This document shows positions 1-5,534 of a stretch of DNA of 5,903 nt, piece by piece (positions within the stretch are counted from its first letter, which is position 1; each line of letters begins with the position of its first letter). Under the pieces are notes generated by a model. That model was given only the letters and a program-made list of their open reading frames with translations, did no database searches and had not been told where the DNA came from. The DNA lies in assembly GCA_002317595.1 (NCBI GenBank), contig DCHL01000054.1:1-5903 (forward strand). Direction: 5' to 3'. The translations under genes were made by a program, and so were the position numbers. Source of the DNA: Lachnospiraceae bacterium UBA1753 (GTDB taxonomy: Bacteria; Bacillota; Clostridia; Lachnospirales; Lachnospiraceae).

Positions 1-527
1 GGAAATGTCTTATGGTTCTCCTGGCTGACAACAAGCACTCCGCGCCAGTACTTGGATATGCGAGAATTGAGGATGCCCTCTGCTCTTCCAATGTAATGAA
101 GGAGCATCTGATCGACCATGTCCGACTCTGCGCGGATAGCTGAAAGCCTGATGAGTATCTGCTTCATTCTCTCAGCATTTGCATTTCTCCTTGCTGCGGC
201 GATTTCCATCTGGCGTCTCACTTCTTCAGGGTTATCACCGCCACCATCTTTTACTGGTGCTGTCACAATTCCGAGTTCAGTAATGAGTGCATGTGCCTCA
301 CTAATCATCGGTTCCTCGGTCAGTGCAGTTCTGAGGTAGATTCCATCAACATGGCTGTCAAAGCAGCTGACTTTCGATTCGATTGCAGGAGTCGTGTAAT
401 CTTCACCAGCAGGACAGAGCTGATTCTGTCTGGCATCTCTTTTCCCGTGCCATTTTTCAAAAAAGTATTTCACTCCAGGCATCCTTATATATCTCTTCAT
501 GAGATACTCATATTTTCTATTGTTCAT
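1..527 (-). CDS. Hypothetical protein, 3' end outside window
   Basis: An open frame starts with ATG at 527-525 and runs without a stop to the window edge: 175 complete codons plus two bases. The C-terminus is missing. The start is set by a strong Shine-Dalgarno (AAGGAGG, 533-539) five bases upstream. The protein begins MNNRKYEYLMKRYIRMPG. I see no signal peptide or membrane segment. Residues about 1-30 are basic and aromatic, and about 100-150 are rich in Arg, Glu, Ala and Met and probably helical, possibly a coiled coil (NPEEVRRQMEIAAARR, then AERMKQILIRLSAIRAE). There are two cysteines in the first 55 residues. I do not recognise the family and assign no function. The codon pattern and ribosome site make a real gene likely. 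A strong terminator hairpin just upstream separates it from the methyltransferase gene, so it probably has its own promoter or depends on read-through. Confidence 0.8.
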   Translation of the reverse strand, partial: MNNRKYEYLMKRYIRMPGVKYFFEKWHGKRDARQNQLCPAGEDYTTPAIESKVSCFDSHVDGIYLRTALTEEPMISEAHALITELGIVTAPVKDGGGDNPEEVRRQMEIAAARRNANAERMKQILIRLSAIRAESDMVDQMLLHYIGRAEGILNSRISKYWRGVLVVSQENHKTF

Positions 528-530
528 TGC

Positions 531-539
531 TACCTCCTT
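531..539 (-). promoter_or_regulatory. Ribosome binding site of the 527 gene
   Basis: On the minus strand this reads AAGGAGGTA, a near-perfect anti-16S match placed just before the ATG at 527. It is the main support for calling the partial gene, which lacks a visible stop. Confidence 0.85.
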
Positions 540-564
540 CTATTTTTTCTGCCAATTTATGACT

Positions 565-613
565 AAAAAAAGTGATTATCACGTAGCCAGTATTACTGAC
601 TTGTGATAATCAC
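565..613 (-). terminator. Long bipartite hairpin followed by T7 (terminator or attenuator)
   Basis: On the minus strand an 11-bp perfect stem forms between GTGATTATCAC (613-603) and GTGATAATCAC (582-572). The 20-nt loop holds a second stem of about 8 bp (AGTCAGTA against TACTGGCT, with one G-T wobble). Seven T residues follow at 571-565. That is the layout of an intrinsic terminator for transcription leaving the methyltransferase gene that stops at 759. It also lies in the leader region of the gene starting at 527, so it could act as an attenuator. Each outer arm is itself a palindrome (GTGAT-N-ATCAC) and the two centres are 31 bp apart, about three helical turns. A pair of operator sites is therefore an alternative or additional reading. 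Confidence 0.7.
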
Positions 614-660
614 AGTATTACATATCTTGAAATTCAATTTTTTTTCTTGATTTAGGCGCC

Positions 661-757
661 CTATTCTATGATTCTATTCTAGTCGTCTCTTTTGTGATTT
701 TGTTTGATTCAGTCGTCTCTTTTATGATTTTGTTTGATTCAGTCGTCTCTTTTATGA
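661..757. repeat. 30-bp tandem repeat, about 2.5 copies plus a degenerate flank
   Basis: The unit starts AGTCGTCTCTTTT and ends TTTGATTC. Copies lie at 681-710 and 711-740 (one base difference), with a partial third at 741-757 that abuts the methyltransferase stop codon. The stretch 661-680 resembles a decayed end of another copy. On the minus strand the unit is exactly ten codons (KETTESNKII). It stays open in the same frame as the methyltransferase, beyond its TAA, until a TAG at 668-666. Confidence 0.85.
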
Positions 758-758
758 A

Positions 759-1379
759 TTAGATGCTGTACTTCTTAAGGTCGACCTTGCCATCCACAAC
801 CTCGACCCCCTCCTCCATAAGGAGCTTCGCCTGGGCACCGGCGCCTCCAAAAGCAAACTCTCCTGCAAGCTCGCCCTTTGAATTGACCACTCTGTGGCAG
901 GGTATCACTCCCGGTTCAGGATTCTTGTGAAGAGCATTGCCGACAGCTCTCGCCATCTTCTTATCTCCTGCCATCTCAGCCACGCGACCATAGGTTGCCA
1001 CGCTTCCTTTAGGAATCTTCTTGACAGCCTCGTATATCCTCTTTGACGGACTATCCGTCACCAAATCATAGCTCTCTGCTATCATCCGCCTCACATCTTC
1101 ATCGGGTATGGTTCCATCAAGAATCACCGTGTTCCAATGCTCCTTGTTCTGGTGCCAGCCTGGAATGACAGCCTCATAGGTCCGTCTCCAGAAATCTCTC
1201 CACTCTGGCTTAACCTTGACATTCAGATTGATATAGCCATCCCGCTCGTAGGTCCAGAGAAAGGCTTTCTTATTCCCCCTTACCCGTACAAGCTGCCAGT
1301 TGTCATCGTGAAACGGCGCTTCCTGGTAGGTACCTGGAAAGGAAAGTCCATATTTTAATGCTTCTTCTCGTGTAGTCAT
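759..1379 (-). CDS. YjbR-like domain fused to O6-alkylguanine-DNA alkyltransferase
   Basis: 206 residues. About residues 1-108 resemble the MmcQ/YjbR family, a small cytosolic fold of uncertain role (NWQLVRVRGNKKAF, then NLNVKVKPEW and HWNTVILDG). About 109-200 form the C-terminal MGMT/Ogt domain, which moves an O6-alkyl group from guanine in DNA to its own cysteine. Visible there are the helix-turn-helix TYGRVAEMAG (129-138), the arginine finger in ARAVGNAL (R144), and the active site IPCHRV with acceptor C161. The cysteine is intact, so this is not a Trp/Ala-type alkyltransferase-like protein. The usual Ogt N-terminal domain is absent and YjbR takes its place. The start is ATG at 1379 with only a weak purine-rich upstream site (AGAAAAG). 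The frame stays open upstream to a TGA near 1519, but I find no ATG, GTG or TTG start in it. A terminator lies downstream at 565-613. Confidence 0.9.
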   Translation of the reverse strand: MTTREEALKYGLSFPGTYQEAPFHDDNWQLVRVRGNKKAFLWTYERDGYINLNVKVKPEWRDFWRRTYEAVIPGWHQNKEHWNTVILDGTIPDEDVRRMIAESYDLVTDSPSKRIYEAVKKIPKGSVATYGRVAEMAGDKKMARAVGNALHKNPEPGVIPCHRVVNSKGELAGEFAFGGAGAQAKLLMEEGVEVVDGKVDLKKYSI

Positions 1380-1420
1380 GTCTGTGTTCTTTTCTGCGAT
1401 TGCTTTTGAGTCCGCTCCCT

Positions 1421-1477
1421 GGGCTTCCTGCTCCTGGCCGGGCTTCCTGCTCCTGGCCGGGCTTCCTGCTCCTGGCC
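1421..1477. repeat. Three perfect 19-bp GC-rich tandem repeats
   Basis: GGGCTTCCTGCTCCTGGCC occurs three times head to tail without mismatch (1421-1439, 1440-1458, 1459-1477). The last copy runs directly into the first GGTGGAA unit at 1479. The block is much more GC-rich than the AT-rich array beside it and lies about 40 bp upstream of the methyltransferase start. A 19-bp unit shifts frame at each copy, which argues against a coding role. Confidence 0.9.
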
Positions 1478-1914
1478 GGGTGGAATCTTGAGGTTTCCTC
1501 GTGATTTTACACCCTTTTCAACAGCGCAGGTCCTCACTCGCCTCCAGTACGGTGGAATATGCCAAGATTAACTTACTTTTACACCCTTGAATTTGCTACT
1601 GAATTTGAAAATGGGTGGAACTTTGCATTATTCTTTCAATTTTACACCATTCCTGCACAATTCCGAGTTAGCAAATGGTGGAATATCTTACTATTCGATA
1701 TCCTGTTACACCATGCACGCTCAATGAACATTCCAAACATCGCAGCAAATGGTGGAATATCATTCACTTTTCAGAATCTTACACCATTCAAATTCTTCAG
1801 CATGGTGGAATATGCCGAGATTAACTTACTTTTACACCCTTACACGCATTCGCGTAATCTAGGTTCATCGCAACGTGGGTGGAATAGAGTTTCTTACTCG
1901 CCTATTTTACACCC
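1478..1914. repeat. Seven-unit inverted-repeat array, GGTGGAA ... TTACACC
   Basis: Seven units share the 5' arm GGTGGAA, a 21-22 bp middle and the 3' arm TTACACC: 1479-1513, 1551-1585, 1614-1648, 1677-1712, 1751-1785, 1804-1838 and 1878-1913. Total length is always 35 or 36 bp. Arms pair over GGTG/CACC and AA/TT, with one G-A mismatch kept in all seven. The middles mostly differ, except that units 2 and 6 are identical but for one base. Gaps between units are 37, 28, 28, 38, 18 and 39 bp, so unit starts are 72, 63, 63, 74, 53 and 74 bp apart. Gaps after units 6 and 7 are related to each other (both contain CACGCATTCGC). I know of no named repeat class that matches. A protein-binding array or a series of structured RNA/ssDNA hairpins are the main options. 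Confidence 0.85.
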
Positions 1915-2013
1915 TTCCACGCATTCGCATATTCTATGCCCGTCGCATCTCGCACCCCATCAGTAAATCGCGCACCAACAAAGCGCACAACACCACTCAA
2001 CCGCGTTCTGGCG
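1915..2013. other. Non-coding flank between array and DUF362 gene
   Basis: The first 38 bases are a diverged copy of the spacer that follows array unit 6, but no GGTGGAA arm follows, so the array ends here. The rest is C/A-rich with several GCGCAC-type words. I see no gene and no convincing terminator for the DUF362 gene that ends at 2014. The array itself is the first strong secondary structure met by that transcript. Confidence 0.5.
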
Positions 2014-3183
2014 CTAAATCCTCTTCAGCTCGTACTCCCTAGTGCCGAGGCCGATCTCAGCCGCGTGGTTCAGGCATGATTCCCACTCAGTGTCAGGATG
2101 TGTCAGGTAGAAGTTGTCCCTTGCACCGCTGTTATCGTCTACGCAGGCTGCCTTGTTCTTGGCAACTGCATACTTGCCCATGATTTTCTCGTTCTTTACA
2201 TTGTCATCAAGGATGCTGCCAACAACTGCAGGCATCTGGTTGCAGAGATCTGCACAGGCCTGATCAAGAGCGACAGGGTCAAAGGATGCCAGCATTCCGA
2301 TGTTGGGAACAATGGGGATATCATTCTCCGCATGACAGTCACAGTTAGGTGACACATCGCAGATTAATGATACATGGAAGCAGGGACGTCCCTGACATAC
2401 CGCAAGAGAATACTCCGCCATGCGGTAGTTAAGCAGGGCGATTGAATCACTGAAATCTGCAGAGATGACATTCTTAGGACATACTGCGAGGCATCTTCCA
2501 CAGCCGACGCACTTGTCGTGGTCAATAGAGGCCTTTCCATTCTCGATTACAGGAGCACCATGTGCACATATTTTCGAACACGCACCGCAGCCTACGCAGC
2601 CTGCCTGATCTACGGAAGGCTTGCCCTCACAGTGCTGCTCCATCTTGCCGGCCCTCGAGCCGCAGCCCATACCGATATTTTTGATTGCGCCACCGAAGCC
2701 TGCCATCTCATGACCCTTGAAGTGTGTCAGTGAGATAAAAATATCAGCGTCCATGATTGCATGTCCAATCTTGGCTTCCTTAACATACTTCTGATTGATG
2801 GGCACTATTGTTTCATCAGTTCCCTTGAGACCGTCACCAATAATTACATGACAGCCCGTCTGAAGTGGCGAAAATCCATTCACATACGCAGTATCAAGAT
2901 GATCGAGAGCATTCTTCCTTGAACCCACATAGAGAGTATTGCAGTCAGTAAGGAAGGGCTTGCCGCCGAGTTCCTTGACATAGTCTGCCACTACCTTCGC
3001 GTAGTTGGGACGAAGGAAGGACAGGTTGCCATACTCACCGAAGTGAATCTTGATTGCAGCGTACTTCTCCTCAAAATCAATCTCCTCGAAGCCCGCTGTC
3101 TTCATCAGACGGTGGAGTTTCTGAAGCAGATTCTCGTGCGAAGTAGCCTTAAATGATGTGAAATAGACCTTTGATGCCGCCAT
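2014..3183 (-). CDS. DUF362 protein with two 4Fe-4S ferredoxin motifs
   Basis: 389 residues, probably cytosolic, with no signal peptide or membrane span seen. The DUF362 core is split around a ferredoxin insert. The N-terminal part includes KIHFGEYGN (45-53) and the conserved block SLTHFKGHEMAGFGGAIKN (151-169). The insert carries two CxxCxxCxxxC sets, C196/C199/C202/C206 and C225/C228/C231/C235. The second is followed by Pro, as in bacterial 2[4Fe-4S] ferredoxins. After it come a cysteine-rich stretch (ICDVSPNCDCH, 275-284) and the family motif SFDPVALDQAC (300-310). Proteins of this type are common in anaerobes. Electron transfer is likely from the clusters, but the substrate is unknown. 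The ATG at 3183 has a GGAGG (3197-3193) at good spacing. It lies 58 bp after the symporter stop, with no clear terminator between, so co-transcription is plausible. Confidence 0.9.
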   Translation of the reverse strand: MAASKVYFTSFKATSHENLLQKLHRLMKTAGFEEIDFEEKYAAIKIHFGEYGNLSFLRPNYAKVVADYVKELGGKPFLTDCNTLYVGSRKNALDHLDTAYVNGFSPLQTGCHVIIGDGLKGTDETIVPINQKYVKEAKIGHAIMDADIFISLTHFKGHEMAGFGGAIKNIGMGCGSRAGKMEQHCEGKPSVDQAGCVGCGACSKICAHGAPVIENGKASIDHDKCVGCGRCLAVCPKNVISADFSDSIALLNYRMAEYSLAVCQGRPCFHVSLICDVSPNCDCHAENDIPIVPNIGMLASFDPVALDQACADLCNQMPAVVGSILDDNVKNEKIMGKYAVAKNKAACVDDNSGARDNFYLTHPDTEWESCLNHAAEIGLGTREYELKRI

Positions 3184-3241
3184 ACTAATTAGCCTCCGTT
3201 GTCATTCTTATTTGTATTGTCAGAAAAAATTATTGCTTCAA
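3184..3241 (-). other. Short gap between symporter and DUF362 gene
   Basis: 58 bp holding the DUF362 ribosome site (GGAGG, 3197-3193) and an AT-rich stretch. I see no terminator hairpin. A TTGAAG word could be a -35, but no good -10 sits at the right distance, so I call no promoter here. Confidence 0.5.
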
Positions 3242-4630
3242 TCAATCATCATCTGAAAAATGCTTTTTCATAATCCCCAGCAGAGTTCCCGACAGCAGGA
3301 ACAGCGCAATAAGGTTGGGAATTGCCATAAATCCATTGAAGGTATCAGCAATATCCCAGAGCAGTCCAAGTTCCAGCGTCGCACCGACAATGGACACGAA
3401 GGAATAGATTACCAGGAACGGCCTTACCGTCCTGCCTCCAAACACGAACTCGATGCAGCGCGAACCGTAGAGTCCCCAGCCGATGATGGTCGAGAACGCA
3501 AAACAGCACATTGATACTGCGGTGAAAATTGATACCCAGCTGCCGTAGGTCGAGGTAAATCCAGAAATAGTCAGCTCAGCGCCCGCCGCCTGTCCATAGC
3601 TGATTCCGACGCCACTACACAGAATGACCAGTGCAGTCAGTGTGCAGATTACGATGGTGTCCATGAACACCTCAAAAATACCAAACATTCCCTGTGATAC
3701 TGGTTCATCAGTGTCCGCACAGGCATGCGCGATGGAGCCGGTACCAAGACCTGCCTCGTTCGAAAAAATACCTCTGGACACGCCCTTCTTAAGCGAGATG
3801 AACATAGAACCCACAACTCCGCCCGTGAATCCGCGTGGTGAGAATGCACCAGCGAAAATTGAAGCAAACACACTGGGAACATTCTTGATATTGATGATTA
3901 CAACTCCAAGTGCAAGAATCACATACAGGACTGCCATGAACGGAACAAGCTTCTCAGTTACCTGACCAATTCTTTTTACACCACCGAGAAGCACCATTGC
4001 CACCATTGCTGCAATAATGATTCCAAGGATAAGATTGACATGAGGCACAGCCGCCTCAGAGAGCAGCCCATAATTTTCAAGGGCCGAATCAATAGATGTA
4101 ACAATCGTATTAACCTGTGTCGCGTTACCTGTACCAAATACTGTCAGGACTCCGAAGATTGCATAGAAGAACGCAAGAAACCCCCATTTCTTAGACAGAC
4201 CGTTCTTGATATAGTACATAGGTCCGCCGACGTGCTCGCCATTCTCATTGGTCTCCCTGAAATGTACAGCCAGGGTAACCTCCGCAAACTTCGTGCACAT
4301 ACCAAGAAAAGCAGAGCACCACATCCAGAAGACTGCGCCTGGACCACCAATTGCAACAGCGCCTGCAACACCTGCGATATTCCCAGTTCCCACGGTTCCT
4401 GCAAGTGCAGTACATACTGCCTGGAAGGGGCTCATCGCTCCTTCCTTAGCCTGCGACTTGTCAAAAATCTTGCCTATGGTATTCTTCATGGCCACAGTGA
4501 ATTTTCTTACCTGGACGAAGCCTGTAACCACACTCAAATAAAGCCCCACGCCAATAATGCAGACCATGGCTGGGACTCCCCAGATAAAGTTGTTCACGGC
4601 CGAGTTGACCGCTGCGATACTTTCAAACAT
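3242..4630 (-). CDS. Sodium:alanine/glycine symporter, AGCS family
   Basis: 462 residues from the start chosen here. It is a polytopic inner-membrane protein of the LeuT fold that takes up alanine and/or glycine (some members glutamine) with Na+. Visible are about ten or eleven hydrophobic segments, the unwound-helix motif GTVGTGNIAG (78-87), the AGCS signature GGPGAVFWMW (95-104), GGVKRIGQVTEK (216-227) and GVSRGIFSNEAGLGTGSIAHA-type residues at 283-303. Length is normal for the family. An upstream in-frame ATG at 4753 would add 41 residues, but I reject it. Those residues are encoded by the 27-bp repeats, and the promoter at 4667-4695 lies downstream of that ATG. The ATG at 4630 has an AAGGGG site six bases upstream. 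The C-terminus is a short acidic tail ending DDD. Which amino acid it carries cannot be read from sequence. Confidence 0.93.
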   Translation of the reverse strand: MFESIAAVNSAVNNFIWGVPAMVCIIGVGLYLSVVTGFVQVRKFTVAMKNTIGKIFDKSQAKEGAMSPFQAVCTALAGTVGTGNIAGVAGAVAIGGPGAVFWMWCSAFLGMCTKFAEVTLAVHFRETNENGEHVGGPMYYIKNGLSKKWGFLAFFYAIFGVLTVFGTGNATQVNTIVTSIDSALENYGLLSEAAVPHVNLILGIIIAAMVAMVLLGGVKRIGQVTEKLVPFMAVLYVILALGVVIINIKNVPSVFASIFAGAFSPRGFTGGVVGSMFISLKKGVSRGIFSNEAGLGTGSIAHACADTDEPVSQGMFGIFEVFMDTIVICTLTALVILCSGVGISYGQAAGAELTISGFTSTYGSWVSIFTAVSMCCFAFSTIIGWGLYGSRCIEFVFGGRTVRPFLVIYSFVSIVGATLELGLLWDIADTFNGFMAIPNLIALFLLSGTLLGIMKKHFSDDD

Positions 4631-4636
4631 AATTAT

Positions 4637-4642
4637 CCCCTT
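4637..4642 (-). promoter_or_regulatory. Ribosome binding site that fixes the symporter start
   Basis: AAGGGG on the minus strand, six bases before the ATG at 4630. It lies downstream of the promoter at 4667-4695 and supports the 462-residue protein over the longer frame from 4753. Confidence 0.75.
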
Positions 4643-4666
4643 GTAAAAATTTTTTCCACGAGGATA

Positions 4667-4695
4667 AGTATAATATAAATCCGCTCTGCTCTCAA
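4667..4695 (-). promoter_or_regulatory. Sigma-A type promoter of the symporter gene
   Basis: On the minus strand TTGAGA (4695-4690) and TATACT (4672-4667) are separated by exactly 17 bp. Initiation would fall near 4660, giving a leader of about 30 nt, too short for a riboswitch. The 27-bp repeats lie just upstream of the -35 box. Confidence 0.75.
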
Positions 4696-4700
4696 CTGTA

Positions 4701-4778
4701 AAAGAAATGACCTGAAGGTTCCACAAAAAAGAAATGCCCTGCAGATTCCACAAAAATGAAATGCCCTGCAGATTCCAC
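4701..4778. repeat. Three 27-bp tandem repeats upstream of the symporter promoter
   Basis: The core GAAATGNCCTGNAGNTTCCAC occurs at 4704-4724, 4731-4751 and 4758-4778, at a period of exactly 27 bp, joined by A-rich linkers. The last two copies have identical cores; the first differs at three positions. The third copy supplies one arm of the terminator hairpin at 4763-4797, so the other two look like duplicated half-hairpins. Being nine codons long, the repeats create a false N-terminal extension of the symporter frame. Read on the minus strand, the start GTGGAATCTG resembles the first unit of the 1478-1914 array. Confidence 0.85.
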
Positions 4779-4797
4779 TCATAGGAATCTGTAGGGC
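4752..4797 (-). terminator. Probable terminator of the acetyltransferase gene
   Basis: Arms at 4784-4797 and 4763-4776 pair over 14 positions with a 7-base loop. One pair is A-C on the minus strand and G-U on the plus strand. In the minus direction the stem is followed by ATTTCATTTTT, a T-rich but interrupted tail. It lies about 70 bp after the acetyltransferase stop and before the symporter promoter, the expected place for a terminator. Confidence 0.55.
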
Positions 4798-4868
4798 AAA
4801 TTGATCATAATTATACGAGTTTTTCAGTTAACAGTAATTATCTCAGGCTCGTTCTCACGCTATAAAAA

Positions 4869-5414
4869 TTATATATCACTAAGTTTATATGGTGCGTGTA
4901 TCTTAGACTCTGTATCGCCTATTTTTTTCACCATCCAGATGATGCCGCGCCACTTTCCAAGCTTGAAGCCTGCATTCTCAAAGTGTCCGACTTCAGTGAA
5001 TCCCAGGCTCTTGTGAAGCGCAATGCTTGCTGCATTATTGTCCACAAGCACTCCGTACACATACATGTAGCCCTGCTTTGCAAGCAGCTTGGCAAACTCC
5101 TCATAGAGGGCGGATGCTATTCCCTGTCTCCTGGGAGCATCGGGGGATAGCACGATCGTCCACTCCACATTCCACTGATATGCATCGTGGGGCCTGAGTG
5201 GCGAGCCATAGGTATATCCCAGCACCTTACCGCTCTCATCCTCCGCTATCAGGAACGGATACTTCTCAAGGGTGTGCACAATCTTCTCTCTGTACGACTC
5301 CACGCTCGGGTTATCAATCGTGAAAGTCACATAGTCAAGAGGTACATAGGCCCCATAGATGTCATGCACTGCCTGCGCATCGTCTTCTGTCGCTAGTCTG
5401 ATCCTGATTTCCAT
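4869..5414 (-). CDS. GNAT N-acetyltransferase, phosphinothricin/MnaT type
   Basis: 181 residues from ATG 5414. The protein transfers acetyl from acetyl-CoA to an amino group and is probably cytosolic. Relatives include phosphinothricin and methionine sulfoximine/sulfone acetyltransferases. Seen here are the N-terminal IRLATEDDAQAVHDIY, YPFLIAEDESGKVLGYTYG (53-71), the PAT-like DAYQWNVEWTIVLSPDAPRRQGIASALY with the acetyl-CoA loop RRQGIA at 95-100, and near the end DNNAASIALHKSLGF and FKLGKWRGIIWM. The natural substrate cannot be read from sequence; amino-acid analogues are the known theme. The frame can be extended to a GTG at 5447. I prefer 5414 because GAGGTG (5426-5421) lies six bases upstream of it, and the N-terminus then aligns with the family. 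The gene is probably a single-gene unit, with a promoter near 5492-5520 and a terminator near 4752-4797. Confidence 0.9.
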   Translation of the reverse strand: MEIRIRLATEDDAQAVHDIYGAYVPLDYVTFTIDNPSVESYREKIVHTLEKYPFLIAEDESGKVLGYTYGSPLRPHDAYQWNVEWTIVLSPDAPRRQGIASALYEEFAKLLAKQGYMYVYGVLVDNNAASIALHKSLGFTEVGHFENAGFKLGKWRGIIWMVKKIGDTESKIHAPYKLSDI

Positions 5415-5420
5415 AATAGT

Positions 5421-5426
5421 CACCTC
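5421..5426 (-). promoter_or_regulatory. Ribosome binding site that fixes the acetyltransferase start
   Basis: GAGGTG on the minus strand, six bases before ATG 5414. It lies inside the frame that would start at GTG 5447, so it favours the shorter 181-residue product. Confidence 0.65.
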
Positions 5427-5491
5427 ACTGTGTTCTTCTCTCTCCACAGCATTGCTCTATGCAGCCGACTGCACGGATGCAATTATCCACT

Positions 5492-5520
5492 ATAATGATG
5501 TCACTCGCGACATTCGTCAA
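5492..5520 (-). promoter_or_regulatory. Candidate promoter of the acetyltransferase gene
   Basis: TTGACG (5520-5515) matches the -35 consensus at five of six positions. It is followed at 17 bp by CATTAT (5497-5492), a four-of-six -10 box. The leader would be about 70 nt. The 53-bp array ends only some 15 bp upstream of the -35 box, so the array sits where upstream activator or operator sites could act. Confidence 0.5.
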
Positions 5521-5534
5521 TAGTTTGTTTCCTG

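Noticed and set aside
118..566. Two plus-strand open frames at the left end
   Set aside because: They lie opposite the minus-strand gene that starts at 527, which has a strong ribosome site; the plus-strand frames have none.
1478..1914. Integron attC sites or IS200/IS605-type ends
   Set aside because: Arms lack the GTT core of attC sites, no cassettes or integrase occur, and no transposase is visible near either array.
1559..1966. A plus-strand open frame of 135 codons across the hairpin array
   Set aside because: It follows the repeats, has no ribosome site, and its translation reads as repeat-derived low-complexity sequence rather than a folded protein.
4040..4678. A 212-codon plus-strand open frame across the symporter
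   Set aside because: It is the complement of a clear membrane transporter gene and shows no family features of its own.
4631..4700. A glycine or other riboswitch ahead of the amino-acid symporter
   Set aside because: The predicted leader is only about 30 nt, too short, and no aptamer-like conserved sequence is seen.
4631..4753. A 41-residue N-terminal extension of the symporter from an ATG at 4753
   Set aside because: It is encoded by the 27-bp repeats and begins upstream of a consensus promoter; the ATG at 4630 has its own ribosome site and fits the family N-terminus.
5415..5447. GTG start at 5447 for the acetyltransferase
   Set aside because: The extra 11 residues do not align with the family, and GAGGTG sits just before the ATG at 5414.
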